11,293 bases of DNA from Thermoflexales bacterium (GCA_007118795.1 SKQX01000052.1:1-11293); one strand, 5' to 3'; counted from the first letter of the stretch, positions 1-6,417 are shown. Notes: generated from the sequence alone by a model not told the origin. Program-made: numbers and translations.

Positions 1-730
1 CCTCGGCCCCCGTCGGATCCAGGGCCTGGGCACGCTCCCAGCGAACCACCAGGGCCGTGAAGTCAAGCCTAGGAGCAACTCGCCCCAGCCTCGCCACGAT
101 GGTGCCCACCTCCGGAGCTTCCAACACTCGCAGGAGGCTCTCCTCTCCGACAGCTCGAAGCGCCGGTGAAGCCAGAAGCAGCGTGTCGCCCGGAGCCGCC
201 GACACATGGTGCAGTTTCACGACGGCCGCGGGCTCAACCCCCAGCGATGGCAGATCCTCTCGGTCAGAGACGCAGGTCAGCCTCCCCCTGTGCAGAGCAC
301 AGGCCCAAGCAGGGCCTACGCGCAGGAGGAACAGGTCTCCCTGCCGGAAAACGGCACATGCCAGGCCTCCGTGCCACCGATCAGAAGCATCAGCCTCCCA
401 ATTGCGGTCGAACAGAGTTCGATTGGCGGCGGCTCCCGCTCGACGGAGAGCAGCCGTGACACTGCCCTCCGTTGCCCAGTACACCTGCGTGACCACGCCC
501 TGAAGCTCCCAACCCAGACTGGGCGTGACGGCTCCGGCGGGATTCAGGAAGAATAGGAGATGCTCGTCCTGGCGACCGGAGGCTATCCTGGTGGGTGGCG
601 TAAGATGCGTGGCAAACGGTGCAGCGCCGTCCACCACCGCGCCTTGCGCGACACGCCCCGCGGCGACGTTCACCTCGAACCCTTCTCGTGCAGCACCGTC
701 CGCGACCGACCTACCATCGACAGGGCACAT
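1..730 (-). CDS. Partial gene: PPM/PP2C-fold protein, probably a pseudophosphatase (C-terminus beyond left edge)
   Basis: One minus-strand frame is open from 730 to base 1 with no stop codon, while the other two minus frames contain many. It gives 243 residues starting MCPVDGRS. The start is ATG at 730, with GAGGGAG at 740-734 overlapping the guaA stop; the 8-base gap implies co-transcription with guaA. Residues 121-231 read like the second half of a PPM/SpoIIE-type phosphatase: GGLACAVFRQGDLFLLRVGP (121-140) matches the usual strand pair ending in VGD-SR, HRGRLTCVSDRED (147-159) the following hairpin, PGDTLLLASPAL (180-191) the usual PGD-LLL-SDGL, and LDFTALVVRW (222-231) the usual DN-T-VVV. 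The expected metal-binding Asp of SDGL is Pro189, the DN pair is not preserved, and VGD is VGP (139-140). I therefore infer a non-catalytic or altered phosphatase fold. The fold call is from pattern memory, not a profile search. The ligand and role are unknown; its place behind guaA may be operonic convenience only. Confidence 0.72.
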   Translation of the reverse strand, partial: MCPVDGRSVADGAAREGFEVNVAAGRVAQGAVVDGAAPFATHLTPPTRIASGRQDEHLLFFLNPAGAVTPSLGWELQGVVTQVYWATEGSVTAALRRAGAAANRTLFDRNWEADASDRWHGGLACAVFRQGDLFLLRVGPAWACALHRGRLTCVSDREDLPSLGVEPAAVVKLHHVSAAPGDTLLLASPALRAVGEESLLRVLEAPEVGTIVARLGRVAPRLDFTALVVRWERAQALDPTGAE

Positions 731-733
731 ATG

Positions 734-740
734 CTCCCTC
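734..740 (-). promoter_or_regulatory. Shine-Dalgarno of the PPM-like gene, overlapping the guaA stop
   Basis: On the minus strand the bases read GAGGGAG, then CAT, then the ATG at 730. The first two bases of the motif belong to the guaA TGA stop (741-739). This supports the start at 730 and suggests translational coupling to guaA. Confidence 0.55.
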
Positions 741-2325
741 ATTCCCACTCAATCGTAGCGGGGGGCTTGGACGTGATATCGTACACTACCCGGTTGATGC
801 CTGGGACCTCGTTGACGATCCGATTGCTGACACGGGCCAGCAGATCGTGATCCACACGCGCCCAATCAGCAGTCATGAAGTCCGCGGTCGTCACGGCGCG
901 CAGCGCGATCACGTGTCGGTACGTCCTCGCATCTCCCATCACCCCTACGCTGCGCACCGGCAGTAGAACCGCGAACGCCTGCTGGACCTGGTCAGGGTGG
1001 TGCGACGCCGTACTGCCACGCAGTAAACCGGCGTCACCTAGTTCCTGCCGCAGTACAAGGTCTGCCTCCCGCAGGGTCTCAAGTCGCTCCCGGGTCACCT
1101 CCCCGAGGATTCGCACAGCGAGTCCCGGTCCCGGAAATGGCTGTCGCCACACAATCTCTTCAGGCAGATCCAACTCCTCACCCACAGCCCGGACCTCATC
1201 CTTGAACAGATAACGAAGCGGCTCAATCAACTCGAAGGACATGTCCTCGGGCAACCCGCCCACATTATGGTGCGTCTTGATGCGCGCTGCCGTCTGCCGT
1301 TCCGGGCCGCGGCTCTCGATCACATCTGGATAAAGCGTGCCCTGAGCCAAAAACGGAGCGTCCCCTATCTCTGACGCCGCTCTCTCGAAGACTCGGATGA
1401 AGCGCTCCCCGATGATGCGACGCTTCCGCTCGGGATCCGTCACACCTTTTAGGGCGTCCAGAAACTCCTCTTTGGCGTCCACCGTCAGCAGATTCACGCC
1501 GAGCCCATCGCGGAACGTGCCCACAACCTGCTCTGGCTCCCCCGCCCGCAGCAGCCCATGATCGACGAAGACACACGTCAGGCGATCGCCCACGGCCCGG
1601 TGTACCAGACTGGCCGTCACCGAGGAATCCACGCCTCCGCTCAGACCGCACACCACCCGCCTACCGGCCGTCTTCTGGCGGATGCCCCGCACCGTCTCCT
1701 CGATGAACGACGTCGTCGTCCAGTCCGGCCGGCAACCGCACAGGTCGATGGCGAAACGGCGCAGAATCTCGGGGCCTCCTTGGGTGTGGCCCACCTCCGG
1801 GTGGAACTGGAGCCCATAGATTCCCCGCGCCCGGTGTCCCATCGCTGCAATCGGGGCGTTCGCACTGCGCGCCAGCACATCGAAGCCCGGGCCCACCGCC
1901 TCTACTCGATCCCCGTGCGACATCCAGACCCTGATCCTGCTGCCCTCTCGCCGCAACCCCTCGAAGAGTACGGTCTGAGGTCCAACCAGCTCCACCTCGC
2001 AGGAGCCGTACTCGTTTCGAGCAGCGCGAACCACCCGTCCCCCCAGATGGTGAGCCAGCAACTGCATGCCATAGCAGATGCCCAGAACCGGCACCCCCTG
2101 CACCAGGACGTACTCCGGTAGGCGGGGTGCGTCGGCCGCATACGCGCTGGACGGTCCTCCGGACAGGATGAAACCCCGTGGGTTGAGACGCAGGACGGTC
2201 TCTATTGGAGCATCCCACGGGTGCAGCTCGCAGTAGACATTGGCCTCTCTCACGCGCCTGGCGATCAACTGGCTATATTGAGAGCCAAAATCCAGCACGA
2301 CGATGGCCTCACGACTCACACTCAT
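739..2325 (-). CDS. guaA: GMP synthase (glutamine-hydrolysing)
   Basis: Converts XMP to GMP using ATP and glutamine; cytosolic, last step of de novo guanine nucleotide synthesis. The 528 residues match the usual single-chain bacterial enzyme (about 510-530). The N-terminal class I glutamine amidotransferase domain (about 7-195) carries the nucleophile Cys84 in GICYGMQ and the His175/Glu177 pair in FHPEVGHT. The ATP-pyrophosphatase domain follows, with the PP-loop SGGVDSS at 229-235. The C-terminal dimerisation and XMP-binding part ends in the family-typical PPATIEWE. The ATG at 2325 is preceded on its strand by GGATGAGGCGG. It lies 217 bases downstream of xpt on the same strand and 8 bases upstream of the PPM-like gene. 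I found no convincing promoter of its own in the spacer, so read-through from the xpt promoter is the simplest model. Confidence 0.97.
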   Translation of the reverse strand: MSVSREAIVVLDFGSQYSQLIARRVREANVYCELHPWDAPIETVLRLNPRGFILSGGPSSAYAADAPRLPEYVLVQGVPVLGICYGMQLLAHHLGGRVVRAARNEYGSCEVELVGPQTVLFEGLRREGSRIRVWMSHGDRVEAVGPGFDVLARSANAPIAAMGHRARGIYGLQFHPEVGHTQGGPEILRRFAIDLCGCRPDWTTTSFIEETVRGIRQKTAGRRVVCGLSGGVDSSVTASLVHRAVGDRLTCVFVDHGLLRAGEPEQVVGTFRDGLGVNLLTVDAKEEFLDALKGVTDPERKRRIIGERFIRVFERAASEIGDAPFLAQGTLYPDVIESRGPERQTAARIKTHHNVGGLPEDMSFELIEPLRYLFKDEVRAVGEELDLPEEIVWRQPFPGPGLAVRILGEVTRERLETLREADLVLRQELGDAGLLRGSTASHHPDQVQQAFAVLLPVRSVGVMGDARTYRHVIALRAVTTADFMTADWARVDHDLLARVSNRIVNEVPGINRVVYDITSKPPATIEWE

Positions 2326-2542
2326 AATTCCGCCTCATCCTGCAACTCTTTATCGGGTCTGGCTTCACCTTCCAGCCGCGCCCCGCGCCAGACAGAAGAA
2401 ACCAGCCCCGCCACCCACTTCTGGGCCGTCATCCGGACGAATCTGAGCAACGTATCGGCGCAAGCTGTGAGACAACTCCCCCGGCATCACGTCACATCTG
2501 GCCCCACCACCACCGACACCCCAGCAGAACGACATCGCCCAC
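2326..2542 (-). other. xpt-guaA spacer with one stem-loop
   Basis: No open frame of note. A perfect 7-bp inverted repeat, GTCTGGC at 2357-2363 and GCCAGAC at 2387-2393 (plus-strand reading), encloses 23 bases and lies about 30 bases before the guaA start. No T-run follows it on the minus strand, so it is not an intrinsic terminator. I see no purine riboswitch core. Function unknown; a weak leader structure is possible. Confidence 0.35.
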
Positions 2543-3112
2543 CTAAGCCAGCTTGATCTCACCATCAGTCATACGCTCAACAACAGCCAGAGAGACAATG
2601 GGGACCCCAAAAGACTCCAGCTCCTTACGCCCCGCTTCAAAGGCCTTCTCAATCACCGTGCCGATCCCGACCAACTCTGCACCGGCGTGGCCAACAAGTC
2701 GGACCAGCGCTGAGATGGTAGCTCCCGTAGCCAGGAAGTCATCCACCACCAGCACGCGGTCGCCCGGCCCCAGGAACTCCGTCGAGACCATGAGGAAGAT
2801 GTCTCGTCCCTTAGTGTGCGAAGGAGCGATCTCAACAAACACAGGGCCCGTCATGGTGACAGGCCTGGTCTTGCGCGCATAGACCACGGGCACTCGCAGC
2901 ACCTGCCCCGTGGCGAGCGCCGGCGCTATCCCAGAGATCTCCGCTGTAAGGACCTTGTTGGCCTTTGCATCAGCAAACCGGCTCGCCATCTCCTGGCCAA
3001 CCTCCACCATCAGCTGCACGTCGATCTGATGGTTGATGAAGCTATCGACCTTGAGAATCCCCTTGCCCAGGTTTCTGCCCTCGGCCAGAATTCGCTCCTT
3101 CAGTTCCTCCAT
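2543..3112 (-). CDS. xpt: Xanthine phosphoribosyltransferase
   Basis: Transfers the phosphoribosyl group of PRPP to xanthine, giving XMP for purine salvage. The 189-residue length is typical of Xpt. The PRPP-binding motif VLVVDDFLATGAT lies at 120-132, with the two acidic residues Asp124/Asp125. The N-terminal part (LKERILAEGRNLGKGILKVD, 4-23) and the stretch with TAEISGIAPALATG (56-69) are characteristic of Xpt rather than adenine phosphoribosyltransferase. The ATG at 3112 is preceded on the minus strand by GAGGGGG. It is first in the operon with guaA downstream, and its XMP product is the GuaA substrate. The leader is about 75 bases and shows no purine riboswitch consensus, unlike the well-known xpt leaders of Bacillus. 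Confidence 0.93.
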   Translation of the reverse strand: MEELKERILAEGRNLGKGILKVDSFINHQIDVQLMVEVGQEMASRFADAKANKVLTAEISGIAPALATGQVLRVPVVYARKTRPVTMTGPVFVEIAPSHTKGRDIFLMVSTEFLGPGDRVLVVDDFLATGATISALVRLVGHAGAELVGIGTVIEKAFEAGRKELESFGVPIVSLAVVERMTDGEIKLA

Positions 3113-3194
3113 GGGGTCCCCCTCATTACCACAGCATTTCTATCGTCTGCCGGCAGCTCTCCAGCTCACGACGAACCGCAACTGCTTGCCCCCC

Positions 3195-3223
3195 ATTCTA
3201 CATAACACGCTGCTACCTGACAA
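3195..3223 (-). promoter_or_regulatory. Sigma70-type promoter for xpt-guaA
   Basis: Read on the minus strand: -35 TTGTCA (3223-3218), a 17-base spacer, -10 TAGAAT (3200-3195). Each hexamer differs from consensus by one base. The predicted transcription start is near 3188, giving a leader of about 75 bases before the xpt ATG. Confidence 0.65.
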
Positions 3224-3237
3224 GCGGCCCAGTCATC

Positions 3238-3257
3238 GGGATTTGCTTCGAAATCCC
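3238..3257. promoter_or_regulatory. Inverted repeat between divergent promoters (candidate operator)
   Basis: GGGATTT (3238-3244), six bases, AAATCCC (3251-3257): a perfect 7-bp inverted repeat. It lies upstream of both divergent -35 hexamers (3218-3223 minus, 3271-3276 plus), so neither promoter transcribes it. Its centre is about 57-60 bases from each predicted start, a plausible position for a DNA-binding regulator. The regulator is unknown. Confidence 0.35.
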
Positions 3258-3270
3258 CCAGCTGGCGCGC

Positions 3271-3298
3271 TTGACAACCCCCGGGCAACCGATATAAT
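3271..3298 (+). promoter_or_regulatory. Near-perfect sigma70-type promoter for the riboswitch-ribXY operon
   Basis: TTGACA (3271-3276), 16-base spacer, TATAAT (3293-3298). Both hexamers match consensus exactly. The expected start near 3305 places the complete FMN aptamer (from 3319) in the transcript, consistent with strong initiation followed by riboswitch control. Confidence 0.85.
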
Positions 3299-3318
3299 TC
3301 CCGTTGACAATTGAAGAC

Positions 3319-3468
3319 TCATCTTCGGGGCAGGGTGAAATCCCCGACCGGCGGTAAAGCGAGCCCACGCTCGCTGAGCCCGCGAGCCGCGTGAGCGGCC
3401 GATCCGGTGACGATGGCACAGCCACGTAAGCCGGGGCCGACGGTGAAAGTCCGGACGGAAGAAGATGA
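3319..3468 (+). ncRNA. FMN riboswitch (RFN element)
   Basis: The conserved RFN blocks occur in order: CTTCGGGGCAGGGTGAAAT (3323-3341), CCCCGACCGGCGGT (3342-3355), AGCCCGCGAGC (3377-3387), GATCCGGTGA (3401-3410), GCCGACGGT then AGTCCGGA (3436-3444, 3449-3456), and GGAAGAAGATG. P1 is a perfect 8-bp helix (3319-3326 with 3461-3468). P4 is GCCGC/GCGGC (3386-3390, 3395-3399). The P3 loop carries an extra hairpin, GCGAGC/GCTCGC (3359-3364, 3369-3374), as is common. The usual short TGAAATT loop of P5 is interrupted by a second small hairpin at about 3411-3426, which is less usual. The element senses FMN and lies upstream of an ABC transporter operon, so it most likely shuts off flavin import when FMN is abundant. 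Confidence 0.96.
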
Positions 3469-3503
3469 CACGAGAGTTACGCGCTGCAGTGATAAGAGTC
3501 TGT

Positions 3504-3538
3504 GCCCCGAAGCCTTGATTGGACTTCGGGGCTTTTTT
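3504..3538 (+). terminator. Intrinsic terminator of the FMN riboswitch
   Basis: GCCCCGAAG (3504-3512) pairs with CTTCGGGGC (3524-3532). CC/GG pairs extend the stem past a bulged A3523, and TTTTTT (3533-3538) follows. The 5' arm can instead pair with the identical CTTCGGGGC of the aptamer (3323-3331), giving a built-in antiterminator when no ligand is bound. Confidence 0.92.
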
Positions 3539-3594
3539 GTTGGGTGGCCTCGTGGTGACCACTGGCCATAAGGGGACTGTTCTGGGAGTGGTAT

Positions 3595-4356
3595 ATGAGC
3601 CGTGAACAACTCACGCGGATCGGTTTGGCACTGATTAGTTTCGGCGTGTTCCTGGGGCTCTGGCAGGCGGTCGTGCGCCTGGGTGGCTACCCGGCCTTTA
3701 TCCTCCCCCCTCCCCAGGCGGTGGCTCAGCGCCTGGTCAGCTTGGTGGCCAGCGGGACCTTGTGGCGCCACGTCCAGGTCACGCTGAAGGAGATCCTGGC
3801 AGGGCTGGCGCTGGGAGCGGTGACAGCCACCGTGCTGGGCTACCTGTTGGCCCACTCGCCCCTCGCCGAGCGGCTGCTCGCCCCCTATATCGTCGCCTCC
3901 CAGTCGGTACCTACCGTAGCTATTGCGCCCCTCCTGGTCATCTGGTTCGGAACCGGGATCCTCTCCAAGATCCTGGTCTGCGCCCTGATCGTCTTCTTCC
4001 CCATTCTGGTCAACACCGTGGTGGGTGTCCGCTCCGTAAGCCAGGACCTGCGGGATCTGATGCGGACGCTCCAGGCCGATCGGTGGCAGATGATCTGGAT
4101 GTTGGAGGTGCCCGCGGCCCTGCCCACCCTGCTCGCCGGTCTCAAGGTCGGCGCCACCCTGGCCGTCATCGGCGCCGTGGTTGGCGAGTTCGTGGCCTCA
4201 GATCGCGGCGTCGGCTACTTGCTGAAACAGGGGCAGCAGCTCTACGATACGCCCCTGGTCTTCGTGGGGATAGCCACCCTCGTGGTGATGGCCCAGGCCC
4301 TCTATGGTATCGTTGCCCTGGCGGAGCGGGGATTGCTCCGCTGGCAGAAACACTAG
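3595..4356 (+). CDS. ribX: ABC transporter permease, predicted riboflavin importer RibX
   Basis: Membrane subunit of a TauC/SsuC/ThiX-type ABC importer (binding-protein-dependent transport family), 253 residues. Hydrophobic segments fall at about 8-27, 66-86, 98-118, 122-145, 179-198 and 217-240, consistent with six membrane helices. The cytoplasmic coupling (EAA-like) loop spans about 150-175 (DLMRTLQADRWQMIWMLEVP), followed by the typical GLKVGATLAVIGAVVGEF (182-199). The ATG at 3595 has GGGAG at 3584-3588. It is the first gene after the FMN riboswitch terminator, and ribY follows after 22 bases. Only one permease gene is present, so a homodimer is likely. The family alone would also fit sulfonate, nitrate or thiamine-precursor uptake; the FMN riboswitch is the main argument for riboflavin. 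Confidence 0.85.
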   Translation: MSREQLTRIGLALISFGVFLGLWQAVVRLGGYPAFILPPPQAVAQRLVSLVASGTLWRHVQVTLKEILAGLALGAVTATVLGYLLAHSPLAERLLAPYIVASQSVPTVAIAPLLVIWFGTGILSKILVCALIVFFPILVNTVVGVRSVSQDLRDLMRTLQADRWQMIWMLEVPAALPTLLAGLKVGATLAVIGAVVGEFVASDRGVGYLLKQGQQLYDTPLVFVGIATLVVMAQALYGIVALAERGLLRWQKH

Positions 4357-4378
4357 ACTCGAGCTCAGGAGATGTGAC

Positions 4379-5359
4379 ATGAAGAGAGGAATGATCAGCT
4401 TTGTCTTGCTCGCCACCATCACACTGGCGGCGTGCGCGCCCGGCGGAAGCCCACAGCCGACAGCGGAGCCGACCGAGATTCGGTTGCCTATGGGCTTCGT
4501 GGCCAACGTTCAGTTCGCGCCCTGGTACGTGGCGTTGGAGCAGGGCTACTTCGCCGACGAGGGGATCGAACTTAGCTTCGACTACGGCTGGGAGACCGAC
4601 GGTGTCCGTTTGGTCGGCTCCGGCGAGCTCCCTTTCGCTATCGCCAGCGGGGATCAGGTCATCCTGGCCCGATCACAGGGACTCCCGGTGACGACTGTTA
4701 CCAATTGGTTCCGGCGCTTCCCCGTATCCGTTGTGGCCCTCGCCGAGAGCGGGGTTGAACAGCCAAGTGACCTCGCCGGCCGGAAGGTGGGTATCCCGGA
4801 GACATTTGGGGCAAGCTACATCGGCTGGGCGGCTTTGGCCGCCGAACATGGCTTGAGTGAGGACGATGTCCAACTCGAGGTGATCGGCTACACGCAGCTT
4901 GCCAACTTGATCGAGGGCCGGATCGATGCGGCGGTGGTCTACGCCAACAACGAGCCTGTGCAGCTGGAACAGATGGGCTACGAATTCGTGGAGTTTCTCG
5001 TGGCTGAAGACGTAGCTCTCGTCTCCAACGGCATCATCGCCAATGAGACAGTTCTCGAGGAGAGACCAGAGCTGGTACGCGCCTTCATTCGCGCCTTCCT
5101 GCGAGGTGTGCGAGACACCCTGGACGATCCCGAGACGGCCTTTGACATCTGCATGAACTACGTCGAGGGACTCGAGGACAACGTCGAGATCCAGCGAGCG
5201 GTTCTGAACGCGACCATTCCCTACTGGGCGGGTGAGCGGCTGGGTGCGTCAGAGCCCGAGACCTGGGAGAACACCATTGCGGTCATGGAGAGCGCCGCCC
5301 TTCTCCAACAGCCGCCGGAGCTCGACGGGATGTTCACCAATGCCTTTCTGCCGGAGTGA
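4379..5359 (+). CDS. ribY: Substrate-binding lipoprotein (NMT1/THI5-like), predicted riboflavin-binding RibY
   Basis: Extracytoplasmic solute-binding subunit of the ABC importer, 326 residues from the ATG at 4379. That start has AGGAG at 4367-4371 and yields a clean lipoprotein signal: basic MKR, hydrophobic core, lipobox LAAC with Cys19, then a flexible Pro/Gly/Ser/Thr linker. An in-frame ATG at 4304 lies inside ribX and would spoil the signal peptide. The mature part is NMT1/THI5-like: NVQFAPWYVALEQGYFADEG (about 42-61) is the family hallmark, followed by SGDQVILAR and DLAGRKVGIPETFGAS. The same fold binds thiamine precursors, nitrate or sulfonates in relatives; the riboswitch supports a flavin. 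Lipid anchoring suits a cell surface without free periplasmic binding proteins, but does not prove a monoderm envelope. Confidence 0.85.
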   Translation: MKRGMISFVLLATITLAACAPGGSPQPTAEPTEIRLPMGFVANVQFAPWYVALEQGYFADEGIELSFDYGWETDGVRLVGSGELPFAIASGDQVILARSQGLPVTTVTNWFRRFPVSVVALAESGVEQPSDLAGRKVGIPETFGASYIGWAALAAEHGLSEDDVQLEVIGYTQLANLIEGRIDAAVVYANNEPVQLEQMGYEFVEFLVAEDVALVSNGIIANETVLEERPELVRAFIRAFLRGVRDTLDDPETAFDICMNYVEGLEDNVEIQRAVLNATIPYWAGERLGASEPETWENTIAVMESAALLQQPPELDGMFTNAFLPE

Positions 5360-5433
5360 TGCAGGTCAGACAGCGGCCAGGCAGAACCGGTCAGGCCATG
5401 TGACTCCAATCCGCGGGCGGGGTAAGGATTCCC

Positions 5434-6222
5434 ATGGACTCTACGGCACGTAAGAGCGAGCCTCTGCTCCGAGTCGAAGGGCTGAGCCTGTCCTATCAGC
5501 GCGGCGACGGTCGTCTGTCCGTGCTGGAGCAGATCGAGTTTGAGGTGGAAGAACGGGAGTTTCTGGCCCTTGTGGGGCCCTCCGGGTGCGGTAAGACGAC
5601 GCTGCTCAAACTGATCGCCGGCCTGGAGCAGCCGACCGCCGGGCAGATCCATCTCGCTGGCAACCCGGTGAAGCGGCCCAGTCGGAGCGTGGGGTTCGTC
5701 TTCCAGGAGCCCACCTTGATGGACTGGCGCACCGTCGAGGCCAACGTCACCCTTCCCCTGGAGCTGAATGGAGGCAACCGAAAGAGGGCACGGGAGGAAG
5801 CTCAGACCCTCCTGGACTTGGTCAGACTGACCGGCTTCGAGGATGCGTATCCGGCCCAGCTTTCTGGCGGGATGGCCCAGAGGGTAGCTCTGGCCCGGGC
5901 ATTGGTACACGATCCGCAGCTTCTCCTGCTGGATGAACCCTTCGGCGCCCTGGATGCCCTGACCCGAGAGCGGATGGGGCGCGAGTTGCTCCGGATCTGG
6001 CAAGCCCGCCGGAAGACGGTGGTGATGGTCACCCACTCTGTCCCGGAGGCCGTCCTCCTCGCCGACCGGGTCCTCGTGCTGGGGCCACGGCCCGCTTCCA
6101 TCATCGCCGAGGTACCGGTCGATCTACCCCGCCCCAGAACAGCGGAGATGCGAGAGACCCCAGCCTGCTCCCAGGTTGCTCGACGTGTCCGAGACGCCCT
6201 GGAACAAGTCGACCTCCACTAG
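5434..6222 (+). CDS. ABC transporter ATP-binding subunit of the predicted riboflavin importer
   Basis: Cytoplasmic ATPase of the SsuB/TauB/ThiZ group, 262 residues. All functional motifs are present: Walker A GPSGCGKT at 48-55, Q-loop Gln91 in FVFQEPTLMDW, signature LSGGMAQR at 143-150, Walker B LLLLDEP at 163-169 with catalytic Glu168, D-loop GALD at 171-174, and a switch histidine in VMVTHSVPEAVLLADR. The ATG at 5434 has AAGGA at 5424-5428. It is the third gene of the riboswitch operon, 74 bases after ribY; I found no terminator or promoter in that gap. Best-known RibXY descriptions stress the permease and binding protein; here the cognate ATPase is encoded alongside, so the importer appears complete. 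Confidence 0.9.
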   Translation: MDSTARKSEPLLRVEGLSLSYQRGDGRLSVLEQIEFEVEEREFLALVGPSGCGKTTLLKLIAGLEQPTAGQIHLAGNPVKRPSRSVGFVFQEPTLMDWRTVEANVTLPLELNGGNRKRAREEAQTLLDLVRLTGFEDAYPAQLSGGMAQRVALARALVHDPQLLLLDEPFGALDALTRERMGRELLRIWQARRKTVVMVTHSVPEAVLLADRVLVLGPRPASIIAEVPVDLPRPRTAEMRETPACSQVARRVRDALEQVDLH

Positions 6223-6240
6223 CGCTCCTCTCCCACAAGG

Positions 6241-6325
6241 CCGTTACCCCTGTCCCCCCAGGTTCTACCCCTCTCCCCCAGGTCCTACCCCTCTCCCCCT
6301 TGGGGGGAGAGGCTGGGTGAGGGGG
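6241..6325. repeat. C-rich tandem repeat with inverted arm (REP-like element)
   Basis: Three consecutive 20-base units start at 6241, 6261 and 6281, each matching the pattern (C/G)(C/G)TTCTACCCCTCTCCCCCA with a few changes. The last unit is followed by GGGGGGAGAGG (6302-6312), which forms a perfect 10-bp stem with CCTCTCCCCC (6290-6299), and then by GGGTGAGGGGGAG. There is no T-run, so it is a poor intrinsic terminator, though it separates the transporter operon from yvcK. It resembles dispersed palindromic repeats found between genes in many bacterial genomes. Confidence 0.75.
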
Positions 6326-6345
6326 AGTCTTCCCACACCCGATCG

Positions 6346-6374
6346 TTGACGACCCGCACACCCTCTGATATAAT
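6346..6374 (+). promoter_or_regulatory. Sigma70-type promoter for yvcK
   Basis: TTGACG (6346-6351), 17-base spacer, TATAAT (6369-6374). The predicted start near 6381 leaves a leader of about 37 bases. This promoter lies just after the repeat element and makes yvcK independent of the transporter operon. Confidence 0.8.
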
Positions 6375-6401
6375 CGCCTCAGCGTCAGGCCGCGTTCCGT
6401 G

Positions 6402-6409
6402 GGAGGGGG
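6402..6409 (+). promoter_or_regulatory. Ribosome binding site deciding the yvcK start
   Basis: GGAGGGGG ends 8 bases before the GTG at 6418. The in-frame ATG at 6436 would be 26 bases away, and the earlier in-frame TTG at 6346 is part of the promoter -35. GTG 6418 is therefore the preferred start. Confidence 0.65.
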
Positions 6410-6417
6410 CTTGCTCG

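Noticed and set aside
57..966. Several overlapping plus-strand open frames at the left end
   Set aside because: They overlap one another, are Arg/Ser/Pro-rich with no family resemblance, and lie opposite guaA and the fully open minus-strand frame whose product shows a recognisable fold.
3113..3190. Purine riboswitch in the xpt leader
   Set aside because: The leader is short and the conserved core of purine aptamers is not found on the minus strand.
3304..3330. Second TTGACA (3304-3309) as another promoter
   Set aside because: No -10-like hexamer at 16-18 bases downstream; that region is the aptamer P1/P2.
3552..3562. Small palindrome GTGGT-G-ACCAC after the riboswitch terminator
   Set aside because: Only 5-bp arms around one base; too short to claim as an operator.
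4304..4378. Earlier in-frame ATG for ribY
   Set aside because: It lies inside ribX, and the added residues would bury the lipoprotein signal peptide; ATG 4379 has a good Shine-Dalgarno.
3595..6222. Thiamine-precursor (HMP) or sulfonate transporter as the primary call
   Set aside because: The protein families allow it, but the regulator upstream is an FMN riboswitch, not a TPP element, and no thiamine or sulfur gene is nearby.
6290..6312. The C-rich hairpin as an intrinsic terminator of the transporter operon
   Set aside because: The stem is perfect but no T-run follows, and it is part of a longer tandem repeat.
6346..6417. Earlier yvcK start at TTG 6346
   Set aside because: That TTG is the promoter -35 hexamer and lies upstream of the predicted transcript start.
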